Positions 16,454 through 25,286 of a stretch of 64,000 nt of DNA are shown in pieces. Source of the stretch: Nevskiales bacterium (GTDB lineage Bacteria > Pseudomonadota > Gammaproteobacteria > Steroidobacterales > GCA-2729495); contig WYBE01000049.1 in NCBI GenBank assembly GCA_011526045.1, positions 62,001 to 126,000 of the forward strand. Reading direction: 5' to 3'. Within the stretch, counting starts at the first letter, position 1. Every line of letters starts with the position of its first letter. Made by a program: the position numbers and the translations under genes. The notes under the pieces are model-generated. The model saw only the letters and a list, made by a program, of their open reading frames with translations, had not been told where the DNA came from and made no database searches.

Positions 16454-16747
16454 CTAGCGTTGCCGTTGCCTCAGCTCCTGCACAACGTCGGCAAAGCCGA
16501 TGTCGTGATGCCGCAGCAACACCAGCAGGTGATAGACGAGATCAGCCGCCTCCGTAACGATTCGTCGGCGGTCGTCCTGCACGCCAGCGATGGCCAGTTC
16601 GACGGCTTCTTCGCCGACTTTCTGGGCAATCCTGGAGCGTCCGGCTGCATAGAGTCTTGCGGTGTAGCTCTCGCCGGGCGCGGCCGCTTTGCGTTGCTCG
16701 AGCAGGGACTCCAGCTCCGAAATGTACTCGATGCCCCGGTCGCTCAT
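16454..16747 (-). CDS. hisE: Phosphoribosyl-ATP pyrophosphatase
   Basis: Second step of histidine synthesis: PR-ATP to PR-AMP. The 97-aa protein has the MazG-like alpha fold with [23 protein letters not shown] and [13 protein letters not shown], whose acidic residues bind Mg. It equals the C-terminal half of the fused HisIE of enterics. The HisI cyclohydrolase domain is absent, although the gene sits where hisIE usually ends the operon. The ATG overlaps the hisF stop as ATGA, so no upstream hisI domain has been overlooked in frame. Last gene of the operon. Confidence 0.95.
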   Translation of the reverse strand: MSDRGIEYISELESLLEQRKAAAPGESYTARLYAAGRSRIAQKVGEEAVELAIAGVQDDRRRIVTEAADLVYHLLVLLRHHDIGFADVVQELRQRQR

Positions 16748-17511
16748 GCCCTTACCTCGATCCCCTGGCCACGAAGAAAATCCTTGAGTGCGCCTATATG
16801 AATTGCGCCGGAGTGAAACACGGATGCCGCCAGCGCTCCGTCTACACCGGCCTGCCTGAAGACATCGGCGAAGTGGGCCATGGCACCCGCACCGCCCGAG
16901 GCAATCAGTGGCACCAGGCAGACCTCACGCAGCATCTGCAGCTGGGTCGTATCATAGCCGCTGCGCACGCCGTCCTGATTCATGCAGTTGAGGACTATTT
17001 CGCCCGCACCCCGTTCCTGAACTTCACGGGCCCAGTCCAGGGTGGTTCGCTCTGCCGGACGTGATTTCTGCGGATCGCCAGTGTCGCGGTAGACCAGATA
17101 ACTGCCATTCTGTTCGGAGCTGTCAATACCGACCACCACGCACTGGCTGCCGAATCGACGTGCAAGGTCCGTGATGAGCGGCGGATCCGCCAGGGCCGGG
17201 GTGTTGATCGAGATCTTGTCGGCGCCGTGCTGAAGCACCTCCTCGGCATCGCGCACGCTGCGAATGCCGCCTGCGACGCAGAACGGAATATCGAGCACGG
17301 CGGCCACACGGTTGATCCAGCTGCGATCCACCGATCGCGCTTCAGGGCTGGCCGTAATATCGTAAAAGACCAGTTCGTCGGCCCCTTCATCGCGGTAACG
17401 GCAGGCCAGATCGAGGATCGCGCCCATGACCTGGTGATCACGGAAACGAACGCCCTTGACGACCTGGCCGTTGCGGACGTCCAGGCAGGGAATTATCCGG
17501 CGCGCAAGAAT
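16744..17511 (-). CDS. hisF: Imidazole glycerol phosphate synthase, cyclase subunit
   Basis: With HisH it forms IGP and AICAR from PRFAR. It is a (beta/alpha)8 barrel with catalytic Asp in RIIPCLDV and in [18 protein letters not shown] and ASGGAGAM form phosphate sites. Family proteins start 'MLAKRIIPCLD'; here the matching codons read ATT-CTT-GCG-CGC, and no ATG, GTG or TTG exists in frame until far inside hisA (17664). AGGAG lies 8 bases before the ATT, so an AUU start is the best reading and gives 255 residues, the normal length. The gene overlaps the hisA end by 19 bases and hisE by 4. A sequencing error at this codon is the alternative. Confidence 0.92.
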   Translation of the reverse strand: MLARRIIPCLDVRNGQVVKGVRFRDHQVMGAILDLACRYRDEGADELVFYDITASPEARSVDRSWINRVAAVLDIPFCVAGGIRSVRDAEEVLQHGADKISINTPALADPPLITDLARRFGSQCVVVGIDSSEQNGSYLVYRDTGDPQKSRPAERTTLDWAREVQERGAGEIVLNCMNQDGVRSGYDTTQLQMLREVCLVPLIASGGAGAMAHFADVFRQAGVDGALAASVFHSGAIHIGALKDFLRGQGIEVRA

Positions 17512-18236
17512 TGGCTTAACTCCTGCATGGTGATTTGTCCGTCGAGCAGTGCCTTGCCGGTAACGACGGCCGAAACGCCGGTCGCGGCAAGCGTCGGCAG
17601 ATCGGCCGCCGAACTCACGCCACCGGATGCAATCCAGCGGAAGTCCGGAAAGCGTCGGACACATTCCGTGTACAGATCGCAGTTCGGTCCGGACAGGGTA
17701 CCGTCGCGCCCAACGTCCGTGCAAAGCACATACCGGGCACCGGCTTTGGCGTAGTGATCCCCCAGCGCCCAGAGACTGCGGCCGCTACCTTGCTGCCAGC
17801 CATGGGCCAGCGCTTCGAAAGATCCGTGGTCCTGGCCGCAACGCACATCGAGCCCGATGACGAGTCGCTCCGGGCCGACCTGATCGAGCCACCGGCACGC
17901 AGTGTCCGGATCGGTAATGGCAACAGAGCCGATCACAACCCGCGACACGCCGGCCGCCAGAAGATCCTTCAGGCTTTCCGGGCTGCGTATGCCGCCGCCC
18001 GCTTGCAGCACCAGCCCCGATTCGTCCGCGAGCCGGTGGATGGCAGCCTGATTGACCGCCACGCCGCTGCGGGCACCGTCCAGATCGACCACGTGCAGCG
18101 TCCTGGCGCCAGCCGCAAGGTATTGCGCGGCCAACACGAGCGGGTCGGCCGCATAGGACGTGACGCGGGCGAAGTCACCCTGGAAAAGGCGAACGCAGCG
18201 CCCTCCAAGGAGGTCAATTGCGGGAATGATCTCCAT
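17493..18236 (-). CDS. hisA: ProFAR isomerase
   Basis: It isomerises the aminoaldose ProFAR to the aminoketose PRFAR. The 247-aa barrel begins [17 protein letters not shown] with the first catalytic Asp at residue 8. The second is in VIGLDVRCG (about 129). LQAGGGIRS and [11 protein letters not shown] are the phosphate-binding ends. It starts 4 bp after the hisH stop and overlaps hisF. Confidence 0.97.
   Translation of the reverse strand: MEIIPAIDLLGGRCVRLFQGDFARVTSYAADPLVLAAQYLAAGARTLHVVDLDGARSGVAVNQAAIHRLADESGLVLQAGGGIRSPESLKDLLAAGVSRVVIGSVAITDPDTACRWLDQVGPERLVIGLDVRCGQDHGSFEALAHGWQQGSGRSLWALGDHYAKAGARYVLCTDVGRDGTLSGPNCDLYTECVRRFPDFRWIASGGVSSAADLPTLAATGVSAVVTGKALLDGQITMQELSQFLRAG
17509..17524 (-). 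promoter_or_regulatory. Ribosome site and AUU start of hisF
   Basis: AGGAG (complement of 17520-17524) is followed by an 8-base spacer and ATT at 17511-17509. It lies inside the last codons of hisA. This is the evidence that fixes the non-standard start. Confidence 0.6.
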
Positions 18237-18240
18237 CGGT

Positions 18241-18846
18241 TCAGTACCGTGTCAGGAAATTCTGCAGCAGTCGCGCGCCGGCGACTCCGGATCGCTCCGG
18301 ATGAAACTGCGTGGCGAGGAAGTTGCGATTGCCAACGACCGCCGCAAACTCCCAGCCGTAATCACAGCTCGCCAGCGTATGCTGGCCAACCGGAACGGCA
18401 TAGCTGTGAACGAAATAGAAATGACAGCGGACCGGCAGGTCTTCGAGCAGCGGGCTGTCATGAAGCAATCGGGTCTGGTTCCAGCCCATGTGTGGTACGG
18501 GACGTCCCGGGGCAGGATCAAACCGGCGAACGGTTCCCGGGATGATGCCGAGGCAGTCTGTCTCATCCTCCTCGGATGCTTCGAAGAGCAGTTGCATTCC
18601 CAGGCAGATGCCGAGCACAGGCTGCGTCAGTGCGGGTATCACCCTGTCGAGCCCGTTCGCGCTCAGGCGTTCCATCGCGGGTCGGGCCGCGCCCACGCCG
18701 GGCAGGATGACATGGCTCGCGTCACGGATGATGGTCTCATCGGTGGTCAGGCGGGAGGGGCGACCGAGGCGTTCCAGCGCGAAGCGCAGGGATGCGATGT
18801 TGGCACCGCCTCCATCGAGGATCGCCACGGGCGGGTGGTCTGTCAC
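18241..18846 (-). CDS. hisH: Imidazole glycerol phosphate synthase, glutaminase subunit
   Basis: It supplies ammonia from glutamine to HisF. The class I glutamine amidotransferase triad is visible: Cys in LGICLGMQL (about residue 83), His and Glu in ATQFHPERSG near the end. The open frame reaches 18927, but the GTG at 18846 overlaps the hisB stop as GTGA and yields the normal 201-aa protein beginning 'TDHPPVAILDGGGAN'. Confidence 0.96.
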   Translation of the reverse strand: MTDHPPVAILDGGGANIASLRFALERLGRPSRLTTDETIIRDASHVILPGVGAARPAMERLSANGLDRVIPALTQPVLGICLGMQLLFEASEEDETDCLGIIPGTVRRFDPAPGRPVPHMGWNQTRLLHDSPLLEDLPVRCHFYFVHSYAVPVGQHTLASCDYGWEFAAVVGNRNFLATQFHPERSGVAGARLLQNFLTRY

Positions 18847-19913
18847 AGCACGCCTTTCGTGCTCGGCAGGGTGTGCCCTTGCCTGGCAAGCGCCTGGCGC
18901 AGGGCCCTTCCCACACCCTTGAAACAAGCCTCGATCATGTGATGGGTGTTGTCACCGGAAACACTGATGTGCAGCGCGGCCCCAAGGCTGTCTGCCAGTG
19001 AGCGGAAGAAATGCGGCACCAGTTCAGTGGGCAGACGACCAACCTCGGGGCGCGGAAACTGGCCGGTGAACTCGAAACTGCTGCGCCCGGACAGGTCGAT
19101 GGCGATTTGCGCGAGAGCTTCGTCCATGGGCAGCAGAAATCCGTAGCGGCCGATGCCGCGCTTGTCGCCCAGTGCCTTGCGCAAGGCTTCGCCGATGGTG
19201 AGTGCAACGTCCTCCACGGTGTGGTGCTCGTCCACCTGAAGGTCGCCACTGCATGAGAGGGTCATTGAGAACCCCCCATGTCTGGCGAGTTGCTCCAGCA
19301 TATGATCGAAGAAGCCGATGCCGGTGTTGACCTGTACCGGGTCCTCCGCATCGAGGTCGATACCGCAATCAATGCGGGTTTCACGTGTCACGCGCTGTAT
19401 TCGCGTGCTGCGCGGCAAATCGACGAGGTCGTGGGCTGTTCTGGCCCACGCGCCTGAGTCGTCAGGATCGAGCAACAGGCCCCGTAGTCCCAGGTTGGCA
19501 GCGAGCTGCAAGTCGCTTTCTCTGTCACCGATGACCACGCTGGCGCTTCGGTCGAGCGGCGTGGTGCTGAGAAAGCCGGTCAGCAGCCCGGTTCGTGGCT
19601 TGCGGCACTCGCAGCCGTCGCCCGCCGTGTGCGGACAGATGAATACGTCGCGGAACTCGATTCCCTGGGAACGGAATAGGGCAAGGACGAACTGTTGTAC
19701 CCGTTGAAAGTCTTCCTCTGGAAAGGCGGGCGTGCCCCGGCCGTCCTGGTTGCTGACCATCACGAACTGATAGCCTGCGTTGCGCAGGCGCAGAAGGGCC
19801 GGAATAACCCCAGGCACCAACTCGATCTTGTCGAGCCGGTCCACCTGCTCGTCGGCCGGCTCGCGAATGATGGTGCCGTCACGGTCGAGAAATGCGATTT
19901 TTGCTGGAGTCAT
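18843..19913 (-). CDS. hisB: Histidinol-phosphatase / IGP dehydratase, bifunctional
   Basis: A 356-aa fusion carrying two steps of histidine synthesis. Residues 1-165 form a HAD phosphatase with FLDRDGT (nucleophile Asp) and VIGDRESD, plus zinc-binding Cys in CPHTAGDGCECRKPR. Residues 170-356 form the dehydratase, with FFDHMLEQLARHGG, DEHHTVED and a later THHMIEACFK, all metal-binding His motifs. Fused HisB is typical of enteric and Xanthomonas-type gammaproteobacteria. It starts 3 bp after the hisC stop. Confidence 0.97.
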   Translation of the reverse strand: MTPAKIAFLDRDGTIIREPADEQVDRLDKIELVPGVIPALLRLRNAGYQFVMVSNQDGRGTPAFPEEDFQRVQQFVLALFRSQGIEFRDVFICPHTAGDGCECRKPRTGLLTGFLSTTPLDRSASVVIGDRESDLQLAANLGLRGLLLDPDDSGAWARTAHDLVDLPRSTRIQRVTRETRIDCGIDLDAEDPVQVNTGIGFFDHMLEQLARHGGFSMTLSCSGDLQVDEHHTVEDVALTIGEALRKALGDKRGIGRYGFLLPMDEALAQIAIDLSGRSSFEFTGQFPRPEVGRLPTELVPHFFRSLADSLGAALHISVSGDNTHHMIEACFKGVGRALRQALARQGHTLPSTKGVL

Positions 19914-19916
19914 CGT

Positions 19917-20972
19917 TCAGCCTAATGCGGCCAGAAGCTGGTCGTTCTCTGCCGGTGTCCCGATGGTGATTCGCACACAACGCGGGAGATAGGGATCCCA
20001 GCTGAAATCGCGCACCAGTACGCGGCCCCTTTTTGCCGCCGCCGCAAAGTCGCGCGGATCTCGCGTCTCCACAAGAATGAAGTTGGCACTGCTCGGCCAG
20101 ACTCTCGTGATGGCCGGCAACGCGGCGAGCGCGTCGCTCATCCGGGCTCGTTCGCGCACGAGAAGATCGACGCGTCTGCGCCACTCGGCCGCATTGCCTG
20201 GTTCGATGCAGGCCTCCGCCGCCCTTGCGCAGGGGGTCGGGAATGCGTAGGGCGGAAGTATACGGCCGATCAGGTCCACGACCTCCCGGGCGCCGATGAG
20301 GGCACCGCAACGTACTCCGGCAAGAGCCATCGCCTTCGACAGGGTACGCAGGACCACGACATTGTCGAAGTCAGCAATCAGATCGATGCTCTGCCGGCTC
20401 CCGCTGAACTCGGCGTAGGCCGCGTCAAGCACCAGACAGCCGCGCCCGCGCAGTTGCTCCGCCAGGCGCGCAATGTCAGCCAGGGCGATGAGGTTTCCGG
20501 TGGGATTGTTCGGCGAGCAGACGAACACCAGCCGGTCCGTTTCCGCCCAGTCTCCCACGATCCCGTCGACGTCCAGGGTGTAGTCCTGCTCCCGTCGCAA
20601 CGGCACGACACGAACCGCGGCCCCCTGGACCTGGGCGTAGACCTCGTACATGCCAAAAGTCGGCGGACAGATGACCACCGTATCCTGCCCCGCACGACAG
20701 AAACCGCGCACCAGCAGGTCGATTGCCTCGCTCGAACCCCGGGTGACCAGGAGTTGTTCCTGTGCAACGCCGTAATGCATGGCGAGCCGGTTCTGCAGGG
20801 AGACTGGCACTGCCTCCGGGTACCAATTGAGCCCCGGGTCGCTGCTGTCCCCCGGTGGGGGCCATGGATTCTCGTTGGCGTTGAGGCGCGCCAGGCCAGG
20901 TTCAAAAACTGCATTTCTATATGGGCGCAGGCGACGAATCTCCGGCCGCAGCAGGCTGACGATACTGTTCAT
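19917..20972 (-). CDS. hisC: Histidinol-phosphate aminotransferase
   Basis: A class I/II PLP aminotransferase of 351 aa. Visible motifs: ARLNANENPWPPP at the start, TRGSSEAIDLLVRGF, CSPNNPTGN, and the PLP lysine in RTLSKAMALAGVRCG. An Arg for substrate phosphate lies in NFILVETRD. The ATG overlaps the hisD stop as ATGA. It transfers an amino group from glutamate to imidazole-acetol phosphate. Confidence 0.96.
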   Translation of the reverse strand: MNSIVSLLRPEIRRLRPYRNAVFEPGLARLNANENPWPPPGDSSDPGLNWYPEAVPVSLQNRLAMHYGVAQEQLLVTRGSSEAIDLLVRGFCRAGQDTVVICPPTFGMYEVYAQVQGAAVRVVPLRREQDYTLDVDGIVGDWAETDRLVFVCSPNNPTGNLIALADIARLAEQLRGRGCLVLDAAYAEFSGSRQSIDLIADFDNVVVLRTLSKAMALAGVRCGALIGAREVVDLIGRILPPYAFPTPCARAAEACIEPGNAAEWRRRVDLLVRERARMSDALAALPAITRVWPSSANFILVETRDPRDFAAAAKRGRVLVRDFSWDPYLPRCVRITIGTPAENDQLLAALG

Positions 20973-22285
20973 GGGCGAACCGCCATGACGCGTGAACGTA
21001 CCGCCTCTCCGTGGGCGTCGAGGCCTTCCAGATGCGCCAGGGCCATCACCGTCGGCGCCAGGCTGAGCAATCCCTCACGGGTGAGTTCCTGCAAGGTCAT
21101 TCGGCGCTGAAAGTCACCGACGGACAGCCCGCTGTAGGCACGTGCGTGGCCATAGGTCGGGAGGACGTGGTTGGTACCGCTGCAATAATCTCCAACCGAT
21201 TCGGGTGTCCACGGGCCGAGAAACACCGAGCCCGCTTGCTGTACGCGATCGATCCAGCGGCGGGGTTCGGGTACCTGCAGGATCAGGTGCTCGGGCGCAT
21301 AACGATTGGCGATGTCGAAGGCCTGCGGCAGATCTTCGGCCACGATTGCGGCCCCGTGAGTCAACGACCGCTCGATGATGCCGCGCCGGGAAAGCTGCGG
21401 CAGCAATGCGTCGAACTGCTGCTGGACCTCATCGAGCAGCGGTTCATGCGTCGTAACCAGGATGACCTGTGAGTCGGGGCCATGCTCGGCCTGCGAGAGC
21501 AGATCAAGCGCCACGAAACACGGGTTTGCACCCTCTGCAGCAATCACCATGACCTCAGAGGGGCCCGCCGGCATGTCGAAGGCGGCGCCTGCCGGATCCT
21601 GGGACACGGCCTGCTTGGCAGCGGTCACCCAGATGTTGCCGGGGCCAAAGATCTTGTCGACCTTCGGAACCGACTGGGTGCCGAAGGCCATGGCGGCAAT
21701 CGCCTGAGCGCCACCGATCTTGAAGATATCGGTAACCCCGCAGGCCATGGCTGCCGCGACGACGGCGGGATCAGCGCAACCGTCGCGACGCGGAGGAGTG
21801 CAGACCACGCGAACGGCACAACCGGCGATTTGTGCTGGCACGGCCAGCATGATGGCGGTCGAGGGCAGGGGGGCGGTCCCCGCGGGCACGTAAAGGCCAA
21901 CTGCCCGGATCGGTCGGGAAACGCGCTCGCACACCACGCCCGGGGCGGTTTCCACGCGCAACGGGGCTGCAACCTGGGCAGCGTGAAAACGCGACACATT
22001 CGCGATGGCGACGTCGATGGCTGCCCGGGCCGCCGGGTCCAGTGACTCCCTGGCGCTCTCGACCTCGTCCGGGGTGACCCGCAAGTGCTCGACATCGACG
22101 TGGTCAAACTCCCGGGCCAGACGCCGTATCGCCGGATCACCTTCCATCCGGACCTGCTCGATCAGGCTGGCCACCGATTCTGCGATGGCCTTGCTGTCGT
22201 GAGTCGCCGGACGCTGGAGCACGGCCGCTTGCTGCCCGGCGCTCAGGCGGGCCCAAACCACTCGCGTGAGACAGGGCCTGGTCAT
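20969..22285 (-). CDS. hisD: Histidinol dehydrogenase
   Basis: Last two oxidations to histidine, zinc-dependent and NAD-linked. In the 438-aa protein, GLYVPAGTAPLPS, FGPGNIWVTAAKQ, DMPAGPSEVMV and EHGPDSQV are all present, as is the C-terminal CSGTNHVLPTYGHARAYSGLSV with zinc and base residues. An upstream open frame to 22558 lies within hisG; the ATG at 22285 overlaps the hisG TGA as ATGA and is the true start. Confidence 0.97.
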   Translation of the reverse strand: MTRPCLTRVVWARLSAGQQAAVLQRPATHDSKAIAESVASLIEQVRMEGDPAIRRLAREFDHVDVEHLRVTPDEVESARESLDPAARAAIDVAIANVSRFHAAQVAAPLRVETAPGVVCERVSRPIRAVGLYVPAGTAPLPSTAIMLAVPAQIAGCAVRVVCTPPRRDGCADPAVVAAAMACGVTDIFKIGGAQAIAAMAFGTQSVPKVDKIFGPGNIWVTAAKQAVSQDPAGAAFDMPAGPSEVMVIAAEGANPCFVALDLLSQAEHGPDSQVILVTTHEPLLDEVQQQFDALLPQLSRRGIIERSLTHGAAIVAEDLPQAFDIANRYAPEHLILQVPEPRRWIDRVQQAGSVFLGPWTPESVGDYCSGTNHVLPTYGHARAYSGLSVGDFQRRMTLQELTREGLLSLAPTVMALAHLEGLDAHGEAVRSRVMAVRP

Positions 22286-23193
22286 GGCAGCATCTTTTCG
22301 ACGGGCAGTACCAGCAGGGAACTCGCGCCGGCCTTCTTCAGATTCTCGAGGGTCTCCCAGAAGACGTTCTCCCGGCAGACGACATGAATGGCGACCTTGT
22401 CGCCACGGCCATCCAGCGGAATCACGGTGGGGGCTTCGGCGCCGGGCAGAAGCCGGGCAATCTCCGGCAGCGCCGATTTTGGCGCATTCATCATCACGTA
22501 CTTGCTTTCCCGCACCTGCATCACACCATCCACGCGCTGCAGGAGACGTGCGATCCACTCGCTCTTCTCGGGCGGAACATCCATCGGTGCCTGAATGAGA
22601 ATCGCCTGACTGTCGAGAATCGTCTCTCCCTCCCTGAGGCGATTCGCCGCCAGCGTGGCCCCGGTTGAGACCAGATCGCAGATTGCATCGGCACGGCCAA
22701 GACTGGGCGCAATCTCCACGGCCCCCGAAAACTCGACCACCTGGGCATTGATGCGGTTTCTGACCAGGAAATCCTGGACTATTCGCGGATAGCTCGTGGC
22801 GATCCGTCGGTCCCGGAGATCGTCGATACAGTTCAAGCCACCGTCCTCCGGGTATGCAAAGGCCAGGTGACAGCGGCCGTAGTCCAGGGGACGAACGACC
22901 CTGAATGGCGCAGCGCAGCCATCGGCCAGGAACTGCAGGCGGCGCTCCTCAAGGACATTCATTCCGACGATTCCGAGATCGCAAACGTCGTCCCTCACCA
23001 GCCCGGGAATATCGTCATCACGCACGAGCAGCACATCGACAGGCATGTTCTCCCCGAAACCGATGAGCTGATCGCGGCCCCGCGTGTACTTCAATCCGCA
23101 TCGCTCCAGCAGATCAAGGGAGCGATCCGTCAACCGGCCAGATTTCTGAATGGCAACCTTGATTCGCGGTGACGGCGCAGCCAATGCGTTCAT
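22282..23193 (-). CDS. hisG: ATP phosphoribosyltransferase, long form
   Basis: First and rate-limiting step of histidine synthesis. The 303-aa length means the long, hexameric form with a C-terminal ACT-like histidine-sensing domain (from about residue 225), which does not need HisZ. Motifs: AIQKSGRLTD at the start, VRDDDIPGLV, DLGIVGMNVLEE, and DAICDLVSTGATLAANRL for PRPP binding. It begins 20 bp after the TrpR-like gene. Feedback by histidine is expected from the family. Confidence 0.97.
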   Translation of the reverse strand: MNALAAPSPRIKVAIQKSGRLTDRSLDLLERCGLKYTRGRDQLIGFGENMPVDVLLVRDDDIPGLVRDDVCDLGIVGMNVLEERRLQFLADGCAAPFRVVRPLDYGRCHLAFAYPEDGGLNCIDDLRDRRIATSYPRIVQDFLVRNRINAQVVEFSGAVEIAPSLGRADAICDLVSTGATLAANRLREGETILDSQAILIQAPMDVPPEKSEWIARLLQRVDGVMQVRESKYVMMNAPKSALPEIARLLPGAEAPTVIPLDGRGDKVAIHVVCRENVFWETLENLKKAGASSLLVLPVEKMLP

Positions 23194-23213
23194 TTGATGT
23201 GTCTCCGGAAACG

Positions 23214-23522
23214 TCAGCGGGTGAGGCGCTCGAGTGCCTTGCTGTAACCGCCTTCACCGGAAACGAGATAGCGTGCCACCCGCCCGATGGTTGTGATGCT
23301 GACCCCAGTGCGATCGTGGATCTGCCGGTAGCTGAGCCTGCCTTCGGCCAGCAGCTCTACCACCGCCCAGCGGTCTTTCAACGCCTGCAATTCGGCCGGC
23401 GTACACAGGTCATGGAAGAACGCCCGGCATTCCTGCAGGGTTCGCATGGCCAAAATCGCGCGCAACAGCCGGTCTTCGGCGACCGATTCTTCCCGTGGGT
23501 TCAGCACACGGTGGGTTTTCAT
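23214..23522 (-). CDS. TrpR-like (YerC/YecD family) regulator heading the his operon
   Basis: A 102-aa all-helical protein of the Trp-repressor-like YerC/YecD family. LCTPAELQALKDRWAVVELL and LSYRQIHDRTGVSITTIGRV form the helix-turn-helix; GEGGYSKALERL is the conserved end. Members next to his genes are predicted histidine-responsive repressors. Here it is the first gene of the his unit and its own promoter carries overlapping palindromes with a CTAG core as in TrpR operators, so autoregulation of the whole operon is likely. No ribosome site precedes the ATG, and the -10 lies 7 bases before it, suggesting a leaderless message. Confidence 0.88.
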   Translation of the reverse strand: MKTHRVLNPREESVAEDRLLRAILAMRTLQECRAFFHDLCTPAELQALKDRWAVVELLAEGRLSYRQIHDRTGVSITTIGRVARYLVSGEGGYSKALERLTR

Positions 23523-23529
23523 GTGTCAG

Positions 23530-23558
23530 ATCGTACTAGCGCGCTAATGCATTAGCAA
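23530..23558 (-). promoter_or_regulatory. his operon promoter with two palindromic operators
   Basis: On the minus strand, -35 TTGCTA (23558-23553), a 17-base spacer and -10 TACGAT (23535-23530), then 7 bases to the ATG. The perfect 14-base palindrome GCTAATGCATTAGC (23543-23556) overlaps the -35 and fills much of the spacer. The perfect 10-base palindrome TAGCGCGCTA (23537-23546) overlaps it and ends next to the -10. Binding of a dimer would occlude RNA polymerase. Confidence 0.7.
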
Positions 23559-23615
23559 GGCACAGTCGCCAATACCGATGCCGTCAGAAGCGGGCCGGTG
23601 CCGGTCGGTAGGACG

Positions 23616-24686
23616 TTATTGCCGCGTGAGCACGCGCTCGACGACGGCCGCGCCCATTTGTTTCGTCGAGACCGGTTGGGCGCCGCGCTCGGCCATATCC
23701 GGAGTCCGTATGCCTGATTCCAGTACGGCCAGCACCGAGTGCTCGAGCAGGTCCGCCTCGGCAGGCATGCCGAGAGAATGCCGCAGCAGGAGCGCTGCGC
23801 TCAGTATCGTGCCGCAGGGATTCGCGATGCCCTGGCCGGCAATGTCGGGCGCGGAACCGTGGATCGGCTCGTACAGGCCCCGGCCCTGGTCGTTCAGTGA
23901 AGCGGAGGGCAGCATTCCCAGTGAGCCCACCAGCATGGAGGCCTCGTCGGTCAGGATGTCGCCGAACATGTTTTCGGTGACGATGACGTCGAAATCTGCC
24001 GGACGTGACAACAAATGCATGGCGGCTGCGTCGACCAGCAGGTGCTCCAGGGTGATGTCCGGAAATTCGCGGGCAAACAACTCGGTTGCGACCTGTCGCC
24101 ACAGGCGGGAGGTCTCGAGTACGTTGGCTTTGTCTACCGACGTCACATTCCTCCGCCGGGAGCGCGCCATCCGTGCGCCCACGCGCAATAACCGCTCGAT
24201 TTCCATGCGCTGGTATGCGCACAGGTCCGATGCGTGATCGCCCGTCCGGGACTTTTCGCCGAAATAAATGCCACCGGTCAGTTCCCGGATCACCACCAGG
24301 TCGACGCCCTCGAGGCGAGCAGCCTTCAGGGGTGACGAAGCATAAAGACACGGGTGCGTCCTGACCGGGCGTACGTTGGCGTAAACACCCATCGCCGCGC
24401 GCAGGTCGAGGAGGCCTTGCTCAGGGCGTTCTCTCGCCGTGGGGCCGCTCCATTTCGGCCCACCGACGGCGCCGAGCAGCACTGCATCGGCTTCCTGGCT
24501 GAGCTGACGTGTTTCCGCCGGGAATGCACGCCCGGTCGCGTCGATGGCGGCGCCGCCGATGAGACCATGGCGGAAAATGAAACGATGGTTTCCACGGCTG
24601 GCAATCGCCTCGAGAGCGCGCACGGCCTCGGCGACGACTTCGCCGCCAATCCCGTCGCCCGGCAGCACTCCGATCAGGGCTTCCAT
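23616..24686 (-). CDS. leuB: 3-isopropylmalate dehydrogenase
   Basis: NAD-dependent oxidative decarboxylation of 3-isopropylmalate. The 356-aa protein has [10 protein letters not shown] at the start, GAVGGPKW, the loop [11 protein letters not shown], substrate-binding Arg residues in the following helix, [17 protein letters not shown] (metal-binding Asp), and [18 protein letters not shown] for NAD. It overlaps the end of leuD by 13 bases. Last gene of the leu unit, 93 bp upstream of the his promoter region start codon; no terminator is seen between the two operons. Confidence 0.97.
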   Translation of the reverse strand: MEALIGVLPGDGIGGEVVAEAVRALEAIASRGNHRFIFRHGLIGGAAIDATGRAFPAETRQLSQEADAVLLGAVGGPKWSGPTARERPEQGLLDLRAAMGVYANVRPVRTHPCLYASSPLKAARLEGVDLVVIRELTGGIYFGEKSRTGDHASDLCAYQRMEIERLLRVGARMARSRRRNVTSVDKANVLETSRLWRQVATELFAREFPDITLEHLLVDAAAMHLLSRPADFDVIVTENMFGDILTDEASMLVGSLGMLPSASLNDQGRGLYEPIHGSAPDIAGQGIANPCGTILSAALLLRHSLGMPAEADLLEHSVLAVLESGIRTPDMAERGAQPVSTKQMGAAVVERVLTRQ

Positions 24687-25258
24687 GGGCGATTTCGCTC
24701 GAACTCCGTAATGGCGCCTGTCTGCTGCAGCAGGTAGCCGAGCTGGTCCACACCGTTCATCAGGCAGTACCGCGCGAACGCGTCGAGCGGGAACGTTGCA
24801 GCGCGCCCGTCTGGCAACTCGATCCGGCGTTCGCCCACATCAACGACCACCTCGGCTCCGGGATGTTCCAGCAGCCAGCGATGCGTGGCCCCGTCCACGA
24901 TGACCGGTACCAGGCCGTTTTTCAGCGAGTTGTTGCGGAAGATGTCGGCAATGCCGGTGCTGATGACCGCCCGGATTCCGAAATCGATCAGTGCCCAGGG
25001 CGCATGTTCACGCGATGAGCCGCAACCGAAATTGTTGCCGGCAACGAGAATCTCACATCCCGCCGCGGTAGCCGCGTTTAGTGGAAACTCCGGAATCAAC
25101 GCCCCGGATTTATCGAAACGCCAATCCGCAAACAGCGCCTTCCCGAGTCCCTTCCGCGTGGTAGTGGTCAGAAACCGGGCCGGAACGATCTGGTCCGTGT
25201 CGATGTCGGTGCCGGGGAGCACGACCGTGCAAGAGGAAAAACGGGTGATCTTGTCCAT
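24674..25258 (-). CDS. leuD: 3-isopropylmalate dehydratase, small subunit
   Basis: A swivelling-domain subunit of isopropylmalate isomerase, 194 aa. Characteristic motifs are [27 protein letters not shown] and GLVPVI. Normal length. AGGA precedes the ATG. It acts with LeuC, 28 bp upstream. Confidence 0.97.
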   Translation of the reverse strand: MDKITRFSSCTVVLPGTDIDTDQIVPARFLTTTTRKGLGKALFADWRFDKSGALIPEFPLNAATAAGCEILVAGNNFGCGSSREHAPWALIDFGIRAVISTGIADIFRNNSLKNGLVPVIVDGATHRWLLEHPGAEVVVDVGERRIELPDGRAATFPLDAFARYCLMNGVDQLGYLLQQTGAITEFERNRPWKP

Positions 25259-25286
25259 GAAGGGTATCCTGCAGCGATGTCCTGGA

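Noticed and set aside
17493-17724. Upstream start of hisF at 17664 or 17724
   Set aside because: It would add 50-70 residues unlike any HisF and overlap hisA by over 150 bases without a ribosome site.
22286-22558. N-terminal extension of hisD
   Set aside because: It lies within hisG; the coupled ATGA start at 22285 gives the normal protein.
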